From a virus: a stretch of 25,995 nucleotides of DNA. Location: positions 1 to 25,995 of the IMG/VR virus record IMGVR_UViG_3300021335_000075; one strand, 5' to 3'. The position numbers and the translations under genes were made by a program. A model generated the notes under the pieces. That model searched no databases and was not told the origin of the DNA. It saw nothing but the letters and a program-made list of their open reading frames with translations. Shown here piece by piece: positions 16,479 through 23,434 of this stretch (position 1 is the first letter of the stretch; each line of letters opens with the position of its first letter).

Positions 16479-16709
16479 ATGTTAGAATATGCTAATAATT
16501 GCAATTCGATTATGACTAAAGAAGAATGGCAAGAACTTAAGGATCTCAAAGAAGCAATTACGCTTAGACCAGCATCAGTAGTTCCAGAAAAGCAGGAACG
16601 ATTTACAGAACTTTTGGTAAAGAGTTGGAGTTACATTAAGACTCCTTACAATGGTCCACAAAATAAAGTGTCACACCCACTTGATCAAATCGACGAAATT
16701 GCTGTATAA
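16479..16709 (+). CDS. Small conserved hypothetical protein
   Basis: 76 residues from ATG 16479. ATG 16512 would give a 65-residue protein starting MTKEEWQELKDLKEAI, which reads as the more natural beginning and is similar to cyanophage proteins as I recall them. No good ribosome site precedes either start. A hexamer TAGAAT at 16484-16489 could be a -10 for the shorter form. Function unknown. Confidence 0.65.
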   Translation: MLEYANNCNSIMTKEEWQELKDLKEAITLRPASVVPEKQERFTELLVKSWSYIKTPYNGPQNKVSHPLDQIDEIAV

Positions 16710-16733
16710 TAAAAACAATTCAAATTTAAATTA

Positions 16734-17204
16734 ATGGCTCAGTATTCTGGTGATGTTTGGATGGGTTCCGATGTTGGTCGTCAGACAGTTACTGTCAGTT
16801 CTAACACTGCTTATGGTGCAAAAAGAATGATGGCAGAAATCTACAATGCTGATGAAAATAACATCTACAATGTGAGGCAAGTAAGCAACTCTTCAGATTC
16901 TTCTAGTGGAGGGTCAATGGAAGGAAGTGGTATATTGCTCGGAGGAGCAGCAATTATATTTCTTATTGTATTTCTTGCTCCTTGGGTTTTTATGACCGCA
17001 GGTGGGGCACTTGGATATTGGGTATCTAAGAAACTATGTGGTACTGGATTATCTGATGCATTGGAAGATGAGAATGGTAAAGCAATTGCAATTATTCTTG
17101 CATCAACTCTTGCCCTTGGTGGATTTGGTTTTGTTCAAGGTAACAATTTTAAGGAAAGTATTAACACTGAAACAACTCAAACCCAACAACTTCAGCAGCA
17201 ATGA
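16734..17204 (+). CDS. Membrane protein with N-terminal soluble domain
   Basis: 156 residues. Residues 1-50 form a small soluble domain (DVWMGSDVGRQTVTVSSNTAYGAKRMMAEIYNADENNIYNVRQV) that reads as strand-helix-strand. A Ser/Gly linker follows (SSDSSSGGSMEGSG), then two hydrophobic segments at ~66-96 (ILLGGAAIIFLIVFLAPWVF) and ~116-134 (AIAIILASTLALGGFGFV). The C-terminus is Gln/Thr-rich. The layout suggests a small envelope protein with a cytoplasmic head. It overlaps the HNH gene by 4 bp. Function unknown. Confidence 0.75.
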   Translation: MAQYSGDVWMGSDVGRQTVTVSSNTAYGAKRMMAEIYNADENNIYNVRQVSNSSDSSSGGSMEGSGILLGGAAIIFLIVFLAPWVFMTAGGALGYWVSKKLCGTGLSDALEDENGKAIAIILASTLALGGFGFVQGNNFKESINTETTQTQQLQQQ

Positions 17205-17674
17205 ATCATCTTAGCATACAACCATATAAGACAATATTAGTCTTAAGTTCTGGTTATATGCCAATCAACTTTACATCTTGGAAAAGAGCAGTTGTTCTCA
17301 TACTTAAAGAAAAGGCACAGGTTCTTTCTTCCAAAGTAATTCGATTGGTTGATAACATCAAGATTCCATATAATACTTTTAACATTAAAAAACCATCCCG
17401 CAGTATGATATACAAACGGGACAGAAATAAGTGTCAATACTGCGGAGCAACAAAGAAACTAACTATTGACCATGTGATTCCTCGCTCTAAGGGTGGTGGA
17501 GATACTTGGGAGAATATGGTAGTTGCTTGCTCCTCTTGTAATGTAAAGAAAGGTGATAAATTGCTTGAGCAAACTAATATGAATCTGATGAAACAACCCA
17601 AATCTCATTACAATGGTGTGATGCTCTCTATTCTTGACACAAATGACCCAGAATGGGTTAATTATGCCTTTTGA
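17201..17674 (+). CDS. HNH endonuclease
   Basis: 157 residues. The HNH/McrA-type core is complete: CQYC (C78, C81), LTIDHVIPRSKGGGDTWEN with D90, H91 and N105, and CSSCNVKKG (C110, C113, N114), giving two zinc-binding Cys pairs and a metal-dependent beta-beta-alpha nuclease site. The N-terminal ~65 residues (VLSSGYMPINFTSWKRAVVLILKEKAQVL) match the extension found on a common cyanobacterial HNH protein family. It is coupled to the membrane gene by ATGA. It could be a free-standing homing enzyme, a packaging or recombination nuclease, or a host-derived enzyme; the sequence does not decide. Confidence 0.9.
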   Translation: MNHLSIQPYKTILVLSSGYMPINFTSWKRAVVLILKEKAQVLSSKVIRLVDNIKIPYNTFNIKKPSRSMIYKRDRNKCQYCGATKKLTIDHVIPRSKGGGDTWENMVVACSSCNVKKGDKLLEQTNMNLMKQPKSHYNGVMLSILDTNDPEWVNYAF

Positions 17675-17676
17675 GT

Positions 17677-17734
17677 GGTCCACTCCCTAAACTGGGACAG
17701 AGGCACCTTCTAGGGGCACAGAGCACGCTATGAT
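17677..17734 (+). promoter_or_regulatory. GTGCCA-type promoter cassette, copy D
   Basis: GGTCCA (17677-17682), 10-bp spacer, TGGGAC (17693-17698), and -10 TATGAT (17729-17734) at the 36-bp offset. The -10 runs into the palindrome GATTAC-TAG-GTAATC. It begins directly after the HNH stop and ends 24 bp before ATG 17758. Confidence 0.65.
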
Positions 17735-17757
17735 TACTAGGTAATCGACAAGCACCA

Positions 17758-18321
17758 ATGACTCGTCCTAATCTGGAAAAGGTTAAGACACTTTTCAAAC
17801 CCGATGAAAACGGATGCTCAGAATGGGTTACTGTTGAACAAGTTGTTGATCATGGTTTGAATTGGTCTGAAAATGGAAATGTTCGACGTGGAGTTGCTTT
17901 TGCTGTAGGGGAATATAAATGGGAATTTGGGCGCATTAAAGGTCCAAAATCTAAAATTCTTAAAATGCGTTTGGCTGGTATCAGCAACAAACTTGCATTT
18001 AATCAAACTATTCGTAAGGACATTCGGCAAGAGTTGCTTAAGCAAACTCGATCTGCTTTTGCTCCTAATTGCATTGTTCCCCTTGCAGAGAGTGATAAAG
18101 AGATTGACCATCGTTGGGGTCGTAAGGATCATCCAAACTATGATTATATCAACGATCCTGAGAAGCAAACCATCAATGATTTTATGCTTCTTTCTCATTC
18201 TCATAATCAATTCAAACGTGAACAATGTAAGAAATGCACGACAACTAATATCCGTTATGATGGTAAAGAATACACAACTTGTGAAGGTTGTCCTCTAGCA
18301 CAACCTGAATTATACTTATGA
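17758..18321 (+). CDS. Restriction-endonuclease-like HNH protein
   Basis: 187 residues. The C-terminal half carries EIDHRWGRKDHPNYD (D117, H118), then DFMLLSHSHNQFKREQCKKC (N150, C157, C160) and CEGC (C175, C178). This is the beta-beta-alpha metal layout of HNH enzymes in the type II restriction group (HphI-like, from memory), not of homing enzymes. The N-terminal 100 residues are helical and may bind DNA (GVAFAVGEYKWEFGRIKGPKSKIL). It is the only gene behind cassette D. Downstream lie a ParB-like gene and an adenine methyltransferase, so a modification-protected nuclease is possible. Sequence specificity is unknown. Confidence 0.7.
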   Translation: MTRPNLEKVKTLFKPDENGCSEWVTVEQVVDHGLNWSENGNVRRGVAFAVGEYKWEFGRIKGPKSKILKMRLAGISNKLAFNQTIRKDIRQELLKQTRSAFAPNCIVPLAESDKEIDHRWGRKDHPNYDYINDPEKQTINDFMLLSHSHNQFKREQCKKCTTTNIRYDGKEYTTCEGCPLAQPELYL

Positions 18322-18326
18322 TGCTA

Positions 18327-18332
18327 TATAAT
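18327..18332 (+). promoter_or_regulatory. Probable -10 for the ParB-like gene
   Basis: TATAAT, with no good -35 hexamer 16-18 bp upstream. It lies 55 bp before ATG 18387, in the 65-bp gap after the restriction-like gene, and precedes the leader palindrome at 18337-18359. Confidence 0.45.
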
Positions 18333-18336
18333 GTAC

Positions 18337-18359
18337 TGTTGACCTCATCAATGTCAACA
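18337..18359 (+). promoter_or_regulatory. Palindrome in the leader of the ParB-like gene
   Basis: TGTTGAC-N9-GTCAACA, 7-bp perfect arms. It begins a few bases after the -10, so it lies at or just after the transcription start. It could be an operator, perhaps self-regulatory for the ParB-like DNA-binding gene, or an RNA hairpin. Confidence 0.5.
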
Positions 18360-18386
18360 CAAAAATAAACTTCCGTACTAAAACAA

Positions 18387-19400
18387 ATGACTTACTCTAA
18401 AGAGGACAATCTTGTCCTGATAACTTCTATTGCAGACAATCTTGGATTCAAACCTGATAGATCAGCGTTTGATGTAGAAAAATATATTCCAATCACTCTT
18501 TTGAAAGTGAAAGAATTGTATTGTGATTCATCATTTCAGAGACTGATTAACCGAGCAATGATAAAAAAGGCAAAAGGATTTGATGCTAATCTTTGCCGTC
18601 CATTGTATGTTTTTAAGAGACCAAATGGAAAGTATTCTGTAGTTGATGGGCAACACACTACAACCATTGGTTATCTTTATACTGATGATGCTGGAGATCT
18701 TGTAGTTCCTTGCCAAGTCAGGGAACATGATTCTAATCTGACTGAAGAAGAATGTGTTATTCAGGAAGCAAACTTCTTTAAGTTGTTGAACTTTAGGCGA
18801 CGCAATGTTGGTAAGGTTGAAAAACTTCGTGCTGATATTGCTATCGGTGATGATGAAGCACTCAAAATTGAAGAGAAACTCATATCTATGGGAGTTAATG
18901 TTGAATTGATTGGTGATCCAAACGGTCTACCAGTTTATGGATACGATAAACTAATGGAAGCACATAATAATTACAAACTTCCAAATGTTCGTAGAGCAAT
19001 TCAACTTTATGACCAACTTAATCAAGATAAAAGAGCACCAAAGTGGGATAAAGACAAAGAATTAAATGGTGGATTGATTGGTGGTCTTTCTGCAATTTAC
19101 TATTTGATTGATACCGAACTTGGTTCTGGGGATAGAGCATATGGAATGACTGTCTATTTGGAAAATTTCCTAAAAAATGCTACTCCAAAGTCATTAACTG
19201 AAAAAACTGCTGGTGTTAGTCAGGCGGTTTTAATTGCAAGAAGAATTGTTGACAAATTCAATGCTTTGGTTGAGAATGGTATTATCAAAAAGAGAAACAA
19301 TGAATCACTCCAACAAACTATTGGAGAAAAAACAATGTCTTTAGCAGGTCTAGCAGATCCCTCTAAAATTGTAGTTAATGAAAGTGAAGATGAATCTTGA
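18387..19400 (+). CDS. ParB/Srx-fold protein
   Basis: 337 residues. Residues ~35-115 match the ParB N-terminal (ParB/Srx) fold: YIPITLLKVKELYCD, then RPLYVFKRPNGKYSVVDGQHTTTIGY with the DGQH motif at 87-90, where family members usually have GQHR or GERR. The rest is helical (RRNVGKVEKLRADIAIGDDEALKIEEKL...). ParB-fold proteins bind or hydrolyse nucleotides and often act with DNA modification genes in phages. Here the next gene, an adenine methyltransferase, overlaps by 23 bp. No helix-turn-helix for parS binding is obvious, so it is not a classic partition protein. Confidence 0.75.
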   Translation: MTYSKEDNLVLITSIADNLGFKPDRSAFDVEKYIPITLLKVKELYCDSSFQRLINRAMIKKAKGFDANLCRPLYVFKRPNGKYSVVDGQHTTTIGYLYTDDAGDLVVPCQVREHDSNLTEEECVIQEANFFKLLNFRRRNVGKVEKLRADIAIGDDEALKIEEKLISMGVNVELIGDPNGLPVYGYDKLMEAHNNYKLPNVRRAIQLYDQLNQDKRAPKWDKDKELNGGLIGGLSAIYYLIDTELGSGDRAYGMTVYLENFLKNATPKSLTEKTAGVSQAVLIARRIVDKFNALVENGIIKKRNNESLQQTIGEKTMSLAGLADPSKIVVNESEDES

Positions 19401-19962
19401 TAGTGGCAAACTGATGTACTCGGAGGGTAACAACGATGAGTGTTATACTCCTGCCTATGGTGTTACTCCCATCCTGAAGTATATTCCAAAGGATGCAAAG
19501 GTATGGTGTCCATTTGATACTAAAGAGAGTGAGTTTTTCAAGCAGATTGGAGCACAGAATTTAGTCATCTCAACACACATTTCAACTGGACAAGACTTTC
19601 TAACTTATGAACCTGACTTTGAGTGGGATGTGATTGTATCCAATCCACCATTCACAAACAAACGCAAGTTCTTTGAGCGAGCATTGTCTTTTGAGAAACC
19701 ATTTGCACTGATTATGACTAACACTTGGTTGAATGATAGTGCTCCAAAGCAGTTGTTCAAGGATAAGGACTTGCAGTTGTTGATGTTTGATAAGCGGATG
19801 AAGTTTCATAGCCCTGATGGTCGTCCAAATGATAAGATTACGTTCAGTAGTAGTTACTATTGCTGGAACTTTCTACCAAAACAAATCATTATGGAGGAGT
19901 TGGATGTGCCATCTTCCAAACTGGCACAGAGGTCACTCAGCAGTGCCCGTTTGCCTGTATGA
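19378..19962 (+). CDS. Phage DNA N6-adenine methyltransferase-like protein (NPPF)
   Basis: 194 residues from ATG 19378; ATG 19390 and 19414 (MYSEGNNDECYTP) are alternatives. ECYTPAYGVTPIL (21-33) and KVWCPFDTKESEF (41-53) correspond to the target-facing start and the unusual motif I of a phage Dam-like family, and DVIVSNPPF (84-92) is motif IV. The length fits this compact single-domain family. It likely methylates adenine, protecting phage DNA or marking it for its partner genes. It overlaps the ParB-like gene by 23 bp. Its 3' end contains the left and right half-sites of cassette E, so coding and control sequence are shared. Confidence 0.8.
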   Translation: MKVKMNLDSGKLMYSEGNNDECYTPAYGVTPILKYIPKDAKVWCPFDTKESEFFKQIGAQNLVISTHISTGQDFLTYEPDFEWDVIVSNPPFTNKRKFFERALSFEKPFALIMTNTWLNDSAPKQLFKDKDLQLLMFDKRMKFHSPDGRPNDKITFSSSYYCWNFLPKQIIMEELDVPSSKLAQRSLSSARLPV

Positions 19963-19963
19963 T
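19906..19963 (+). promoter_or_regulatory. GTGCCA-type promoter cassette, copy E (best match)
   Basis: GTGCCA (19906-19911), exact 10-bp spacer, TGGCAC (19922-19927), small hairpin CACT-CAGC-AGTG (19934-19945), -10 TATGAT (19958-19963) at the 36-bp offset, merged with GATTAC-AAG-GTAATC. The inverted repeat is perfect and lies wholly inside the methyltransferase coding sequence. Confidence 0.7.
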
Positions 19964-19989
19964 TACAAGGTAATCAAGAGAACGACCCA

Positions 19990-20232
19990 ATGCGCCTTCT
20001 GACCTCTGCCACTCAGATCGACTTCTACCCTGTTGCTGGTGGCAAGCGTTTCGTCAAGCGTGTCATCTGGCACCCCACTGAAGAGATCTCTCAGCAGATG
20101 ACTTCTTTCAGCACCCGTGTCAAGTCTGATGCTCTCTACGACATCCGTAACTACCTTGCTAACGGTGCTGAGGTTATTGACTTCAACGTTGAAGAGTACA
20201 GCGGTAAGGATTACTCTCCTGTTTACTGTTGA
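19990..20232 (+). CDS. Small hypothetical protein, GC-rich codons
   Basis: 80 residues, soluble, probably alpha/beta (QIDFYPVAGGKRFVKRVIWHP, then STRVKSDALYDIRNYLANGAEVIDFNVEEY). Codon use (CTGACC, CGTGTC, ATCCGT) is markedly GC-richer than in genes on either side. It is a single gene between cassette E and a hairpin at 20242-20272, so it forms its own transcription unit. Function unknown. Confidence 0.8.
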   Translation: MRLLTSATQIDFYPVAGGKRFVKRVIWHPTEEISQQMTSFSTRVKSDALYDIRNYLANGAEVIDFNVEEYSGKDYSPVYC

Positions 20233-20241
20233 TAAGATATA

Positions 20242-20282
20242 AAAGTGAGAGGTGTTGATTTCCTCTCACTTTATGTTATAAT
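20242..20282 (+). promoter_or_regulatory. Hairpin followed by -10
   Basis: Stem AAAGTGAGAGG / CCTCTCACTTT (20242-20252, 20262-20272; 11 bp, 9-nt loop), then TATAAT at 20277-20282, 27 bp before ATG 20309. The hairpin could end the upstream transcript. The order hairpin, -10, ATG matches the GTGCCA cassettes, but there is no GTGCCA repeat here. Confidence 0.55.
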
Positions 20283-20308
20283 TGTAATGTAAATCATCAA
20301 AACAAACA

Positions 20309-20464
20309 ATGCTGATGTATCAACAATTAGTTATCAACAATCTTGCATATGAAGAACTTATACTTCTTCAACAAATTATGATTGATGTTCAGGACAGTGG
20401 TATGTACGCAAAGTATGATAGTGATATATTTGATGAACTTTTTGAAAAAATTATGGTTTCCTAA
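20309..20464 (+). CDS. Very small hypothetical protein
   Basis: 51 residues, helical (YQQLVINNLAYEELILLQQIMIDVQD) with an acidic end. It is the first ORF of a long overlapping train to 22582, with the next start 3 bp after its stop. Function unknown. Confidence 0.65.
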   Translation: MLMYQQLVINNLAYEELILLQQIMIDVQDSGMYAKYDSDIFDELFEKIMVS

Positions 20465-20467
20465 TCG

Positions 20468-20707
20468 ATGAAGTATTTGTATCTTGTTAATTACTGGGTT
20501 CCTTTTCCAAGTTCTGAGTATGGAGGATTGATTGCAATTGTTGCTGAGAATGACAATCAATGTCATGATATTTTAATTGATTGGCGTGATGAATGTGAGT
20601 CTGATTATGATGATCGGATTCAAGAAAATGTATACAGAGCAACTCGTTTAATGTTGAGTCATGAAGAGAGCGAAGAAAACGGAGTTGTTGACTCTTTCCT
20701 TACCTGA
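20468..20707 (+). CDS. Small acidic hypothetical protein
   Basis: 79 residues with an N-terminal beta-like part (MKYLYLVNYWVPFPSSEYGGLIAIVAEN) and an acidic C-terminal helix (DECESDYDDRIQENVYRATRLM). No signal peptide or motif. It overlaps the next ORF by 47 bp if that one starts at 20661. Function unknown. Confidence 0.7.
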   Translation: MKYLYLVNYWVPFPSSEYGGLIAIVAENDNQCHDILIDWRDECESDYDDRIQENVYRATRLMLSHEESEENGVVDSFLT

Positions 20708-20981
20708 ATCATTCAAACACACAGCACCAGAGGGTTACAGTTATGAAGTTGAAGAATTTAAACGCAACATCATTGCTATTTGGATTCGCAATCATTACCA
20801 ATTTGTTTATAACGATGGTGTTAGTGCGCGAAGTATTTGGGGATTCTTCAATACAAAAACCCAATCCTATCACGTCCCTATTAACTCCACCAAGCACGGA
20901 GATTCGGTAGAGTTTGGAGACACCTCTCCATATTCTGCAATGCAACTTAAACTCACACCATTAGAACTATGTTTTTCGTAA
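20661..20981 (+). CDS. Hypothetical protein
   Basis: Up to 106 residues from ATG 20661. The 47-bp overlap is long for this region, and a TTG around 20685 is a possible later start. The middle reads as beta strands (YSYEVEEFKRNIIAIWIRNHYQFVYND, SIWGFFNTKTQSYHVP). The -IW- and GxFN-like parts suggest a small beta-sheet protein. Function unknown. Confidence 0.65.
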   Translation: MKRAKKTELLTLSLPESFKHTAPEGYSYEVEEFKRNIIAIWIRNHYQFVYNDGVSARSIWGFFNTKTQSYHVPINSTKHGDSVEFGDTSPYSAMQLKLTPLELCFS

Positions 20982-21157
20982 ATCAAAAATCCAAGGAGCA
21001 ACAAATTATCGATCTTGAGGCATATTGGAGCGGGCAAATGTGTGTGCTTGTTTCCGATGATCGAATTGATGATTCCGATGCATTGTATCAAGAATTTGTA
21101 GTTGATGGTGAGGAACCAAGTGAGTGGATATTTCTGGAGTATGTGAATGATATTTAA
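20969..21157 (+). CDS. Small acidic hypothetical protein
   Basis: 62 residues (MFFVNQKSKEQQIIDLEAYWSGQ...), acidic overall (SDDRIDDSDALYQEF, VDGEEPSEW). It overlaps both neighbours by about 11-13 bp. Function unknown. Confidence 0.65.
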   Translation: MFFVNQKSKEQQIIDLEAYWSGQMCVLVSDDRIDDSDALYQEFVVDGEEPSEWIFLEYVNDI

Positions 21158-21323
21158 ACAGGGAATGATGGTTCTATATGAGGATCAAATTGGATTCATT
21201 AATTTTGTTTCAGAGTATTATTGCACTGTGACAGTTTACTATGGAGAACATCCTTCTCAAGATGTAAATATTGTAGTTGTTCCTGATAAGTATGAAAAAA
21301 TCAAAATCTTTAAAGAAGGATGA
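21147..21323 (+). CDS. Very small hypothetical protein
   Basis: 58 residues from ATG 21147; ATG 21165 and 21168 are alternatives. The first start is preferred because GGAG lies 7 bp upstream. The sequence reads as several beta strands (MMVLYEDQIGFINFVSEYYCTVTVYYG, DVNIVVVPD). Function unknown. Confidence 0.6.
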   Translation: MIFKQGMMVLYEDQIGFINFVSEYYCTVTVYYGEHPSQDVNIVVVPDKYEKIKIFKEG

Positions 21324-21522
21324 TTTAATTGTTGTTAAACCATTTCACGAAACATTTCCTTATGGATTAAGTTGGACAACACAATTCGGAAAGAAAACTC
21401 TAGAACACTTTGCTTATTTCCCTTATGACGACTACCGAACCAAATACATTCAACAATACAAAAGAGATGGTGGAAAACGATTCAAACGATTCAAAACAAA
21501 ACCAAGAGATACAGTGGATTGA
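21292..21522 (+). CDS. Small basic hypothetical protein
   Basis: 76 residues from ATG 21292; an upstream in-frame TTG at 21277 is less likely. Strongly basic at both ends (MKKSKSLKKDD, YKRDGGKRFKRFKTKPRD), so it may bind nucleic acid. It overlaps the previous ORF by 32 bp and the next by up to 56 bp. Function unknown. Confidence 0.6.
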   Translation: MKKSKSLKKDDLIVVKPFHETFPYGLSWTTQFGKKTLEHFAYFPYDDYRTKYIQQYKRDGGKRFKRFKTKPRDTVD

Positions 21523-21712
21523 TGATGCTTTTAAGGTATATAAGACACGATTTGGTTTATGGCATAGTGAGGCAAAGAATGGTGAAAAATTGATTAGTTC
21601 ATTAAGTGAGGAACAATGTGTAAAATCAACGCGATTTTATTTAAAAGGAAAGCAAGAAGGATGGGATGAGAGTAGAGTATTGAATGATGGTATTGTAGGT
21701 GGAAAACTTTAG
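21467..21712 (+). CDS. Small hypothetical protein
   Basis: 81 residues from ATG 21467. An earlier ATG at 21410 would give 100 residues but lies deep in the preceding gene. Hydrophilic and helical (EIQWIDDAFKVYKTRFGLWHSEAK, EEQCVKSTRFYLKGKQEGWDES). Function unknown. Confidence 0.6.
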   Translation: MVENDSNDSKQNQEIQWIDDAFKVYKTRFGLWHSEAKNGEKLISSLSEEQCVKSTRFYLKGKQEGWDESRVLNDGIVGGKL

Positions 21713-21908
21713 ACTGGGAGATAAGGTGATTTATCTTGGTTGTACTCAAGAACAGATAAGATGGGGAGGTAATGATGATCCTTCAAAGATATTAATTGAA
21801 GGTGCAGTGTATTATGTGGAAAAGATTGAGGTTCATTCTTCACACACAAAATTGACACTTCGCGGTGTTTATGGTAAATTTAACAGTGTATGTTTTAAGA
21901 AATTATGA
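21699..21908 (+). CDS. Small SH3-like hypothetical protein (GTG start)
   Basis: 69 residues from GTG 21699. FRLGDKVIYLG at the start and GAVYYVEKIEVHSSHTKLTLRGVYGKFNSVCFKKL at the end have the strand pattern and Gly positions of a small SH3-like barrel. It overlaps the previous gene by 14 bp and the next by 4 bp. A binding rather than catalytic role is likely, on weak grounds. Confidence 0.65.
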   Translation: MENFRLGDKVIYLGCTQEQIRWGGNDDPSKILIEGAVYYVEKIEVHSSHTKLTLRGVYGKFNSVCFKKL

Positions 21909-22042
21909 CAGTTCGAACTTTTGTAAGTACCAAAGGTGAAACTTGGGAATGGGAAGAGACACCAGAAAGTGTCAAAGCACTTGAGATCTACTGGCATATT
22001 GTAGATCAAAATCAAAAACAGAATGAAAATGAAAAGGTATAG
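21905..22042 (+). CDS. Very small hypothetical protein
   Basis: 45 residues (MTVRTFVSTKGETWEWEETPESVKALEIY...), a short strand-turn-strand followed by a helix. It starts in an ATGA overlap and overlaps the next ORF by 20 bp. Supported by packing only. Confidence 0.55.
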   Translation: MTVRTFVSTKGETWEWEETPESVKALEIYWHIVDQNQKQNENEKV

Positions 22043-22184
22043 AATTGGATTTAGATGGAATGATGGAAGAGAAGAATATATAGAGTTTAAAAGTTCTCTT
22101 TCTTCAACTGAACTTGCTGAAGAATTAAAGAAAGCAGATAAAACTGGAAAACTCGAAACTGTTTACGTCAAATCAATCTCATGA
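22023..22184 (+). CDS. Very small basic hypothetical protein
   Basis: 53 residues from ATG 22023, or 51 from ATG 22029. Sequence: MKMKRYRIGFRWNDGREEYIEFKSS, then an amphipathic helix (STELAEELKKADKTGKLETVYV). The end overlaps the signal-peptide gene by 4 bp. Function unknown. Confidence 0.55.
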   Translation: MKMKRYRIGFRWNDGREEYIEFKSSLSSTELAEELKKADKTGKLETVYVKSIS

Positions 22185-22582
22185 AATTTCTAGCACTTGC
22201 ATTTGCTGCTGTTACTCTTATGCCCACCGCAGCATTTGCCGAACATCGTCGATCTGTATATACTCATCGATCTGAATACTGTCAAAGGTATCAGGTAAGA
22301 GAAGAGTATATTCCTGGAAGGTATGATGCTCACGGTAGGTATCAAAAAGGATATGTACAAATCTTCCGTGACGAAGCACCTTGTTGGCGTCATCGTCAAG
22401 AAAGGTATGAAAATCGTTATCGTCAAGAAAGGTATGAACACTCCTCTTGCCGCACAACTCCTACTGTTCTAGGTGGTTTGTTAGGTGGTGGTATTGCTGC
22501 TGGTATTTCAAAGAAAGATGCTTATGCTTGGTCAGTTCCTGTAGGTGCTGCTGTCGGTGGTGCACTGATTGGATGTACATAA
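22181..22582 (+). CDS. Exported protein with glycine-zipper C-terminus
   Basis: 133 residues. Residues 1-20 are a clear signal peptide ending in AFA before EH. Residues 21-90 are Arg/Tyr-rich with an internal repeat (RQERYENRYRQERYE) and four cysteines. Residues ~96-132 are a glycine-zipper 2TM-like segment (LGGLLGGGIAAGIS, VPVGAAVGGALIGC). Glycine-zipper proteins insert in or span membranes, so a role at the host periplasm or outer membrane, for instance in lysis or superinfection exclusion, is plausible but unproven. The last 61 bp are also read on the other strand by the GIY-YIG gene. Confidence 0.8.
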   Translation: MKFLALAFAAVTLMPTAAFAEHRRSVYTHRSEYCQRYQVREEYIPGRYDAHGRYQKGYVQIFRDEAPCWRHRQERYENRYRQERYEHSSCRTTPTVLGGLLGGGIAAGISKKDAYAWSVPVGAAVGGALIGCT

Positions 22583-23298
22583 AACCAATAACACCCACAC
22601 CAACTATACTTATGTGGATGTTTCAATGATTTGTGACATCCACTCTGACAACCCTCTAATGTATCACAAGCTTCTCTGATACTGTTAAATGTAAACCTTA
22701 TTCTATTGGTGCGCTTATCTAATCCATATATTTGTTTTGATATAGGACGATCATCTATTTTTATAATACGGTGACCTTTTACTTTCCATCCATTATTCAT
22801 TGAACGTGAAAGGTTAGAAGGAATTACACCTAATGCTTCTGCACATTCAATTAAACTCTCATACACATTCTCTTCAAGTGTATCGACGTTTATAGTCTTA
22901 ATTGCTCTTTTATGATGTAATCCACAGTGCTTATATGTTCTATTCCCAAAAGGTGATTTCTTTTTCTTAGGTTTGACTTCAACTGTAGGTTCTGATATAA
23001 TAGGAGAAGGATCAATGATGTTCTTAGGTTTAATGTTATATCCTTTATTGTAAGCATCATACTGTTCTATCCAATAAGATAGTTTCTCATTCAATAAGGA
23101 TTCATGACATTCTTCTAAGACCTTTAAAGTAAAGTTACCAGCACCATATTTCCTTATTGCTTTATACAATGCCTTTGAAGACATTCTGTTTGCTATATCT
23201 AAATGTTCCTTCCATTCCTTATTCAATTGTTTGGTAGTTGATCCAATGTAGTGCTTATCTGCATCTCTAGAGTAGATAGAGTATATTAATCCTTGCAT
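22522..23298 (-). CDS. GIY-YIG homing-endonuclease-like protein, catalytic residues changed
   Basis: 258 residues on the minus strand. Residues 1-90 form the GIY-YIG module: GLIYSIY (3-9), YIG (17-19), H32, and WIEQY...NKGYNI. At the place of I-TevI Arg27 the protein has Glu28, and at the place of Glu75 it has Leu73, as aligned from memory. Two NUMOD/IENR-like DNA-binding repeats follow: KTINVDTLEENVYESLIECAEALGVIPSNLSRSMNNGWKVKGHRI and IYGLDKRTNRIRFTFNSIREACDTL. The last ~20 residues are encoded antisense to the exported-protein gene. The only minus-strand gene here, it fits a mobile element insertion. It may be a decaying, inactive nuclease. Confidence 0.85.
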   Translation of the reverse strand: MQGLIYSIYSRDADKHYIGSTTKQLNKEWKEHLDIANRMSSKALYKAIRKYGAGNFTLKVLEECHESLLNEKLSYWIEQYDAYNKGYNIKPKNIIDPSPIISEPTVEVKPKKKKSPFGNRTYKHCGLHHKRAIKTINVDTLEENVYESLIECAEALGVIPSNLSRSMNNGWKVKGHRIIKIDDRPISKQIYGLDKRTNRIRFTFNSIREACDTLEGCQSGCHKSLKHPHKYSWCGCYWFYVHPISAPPTAAPTGTDQA

Positions 23299-23396
23299 AG
23301 ACTGATAGGGTAATTCTACTATACTGATACTCTATTTAATATACTGATAGGATACTAATACTCTAAGGTATTCCGGGATACTTACTCTCCGGGTTG

Positions 23397-23404
23397 TATA
23401 AATA
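23397..23404 (+). promoter_or_regulatory. T4-late-like TATAAATA
   Basis: Exact match to the T4 late core, oriented toward the repeat field and not toward any + gene for 750 bp. It may be chance, or may produce a noncoding transcript that is antisense to the GIY-YIG leader. Confidence 0.3.
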
Positions 23405-23434
23405 ACTTCTTGTCTTTTATATGGTTCGTAATGT

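Noticed and set aside
17818-18225. Minus-strand ORF of 135 codons
   Set aside because: Lies opposite the restriction-like HNH gene, whose zinc and catalytic residues are in the + frame.
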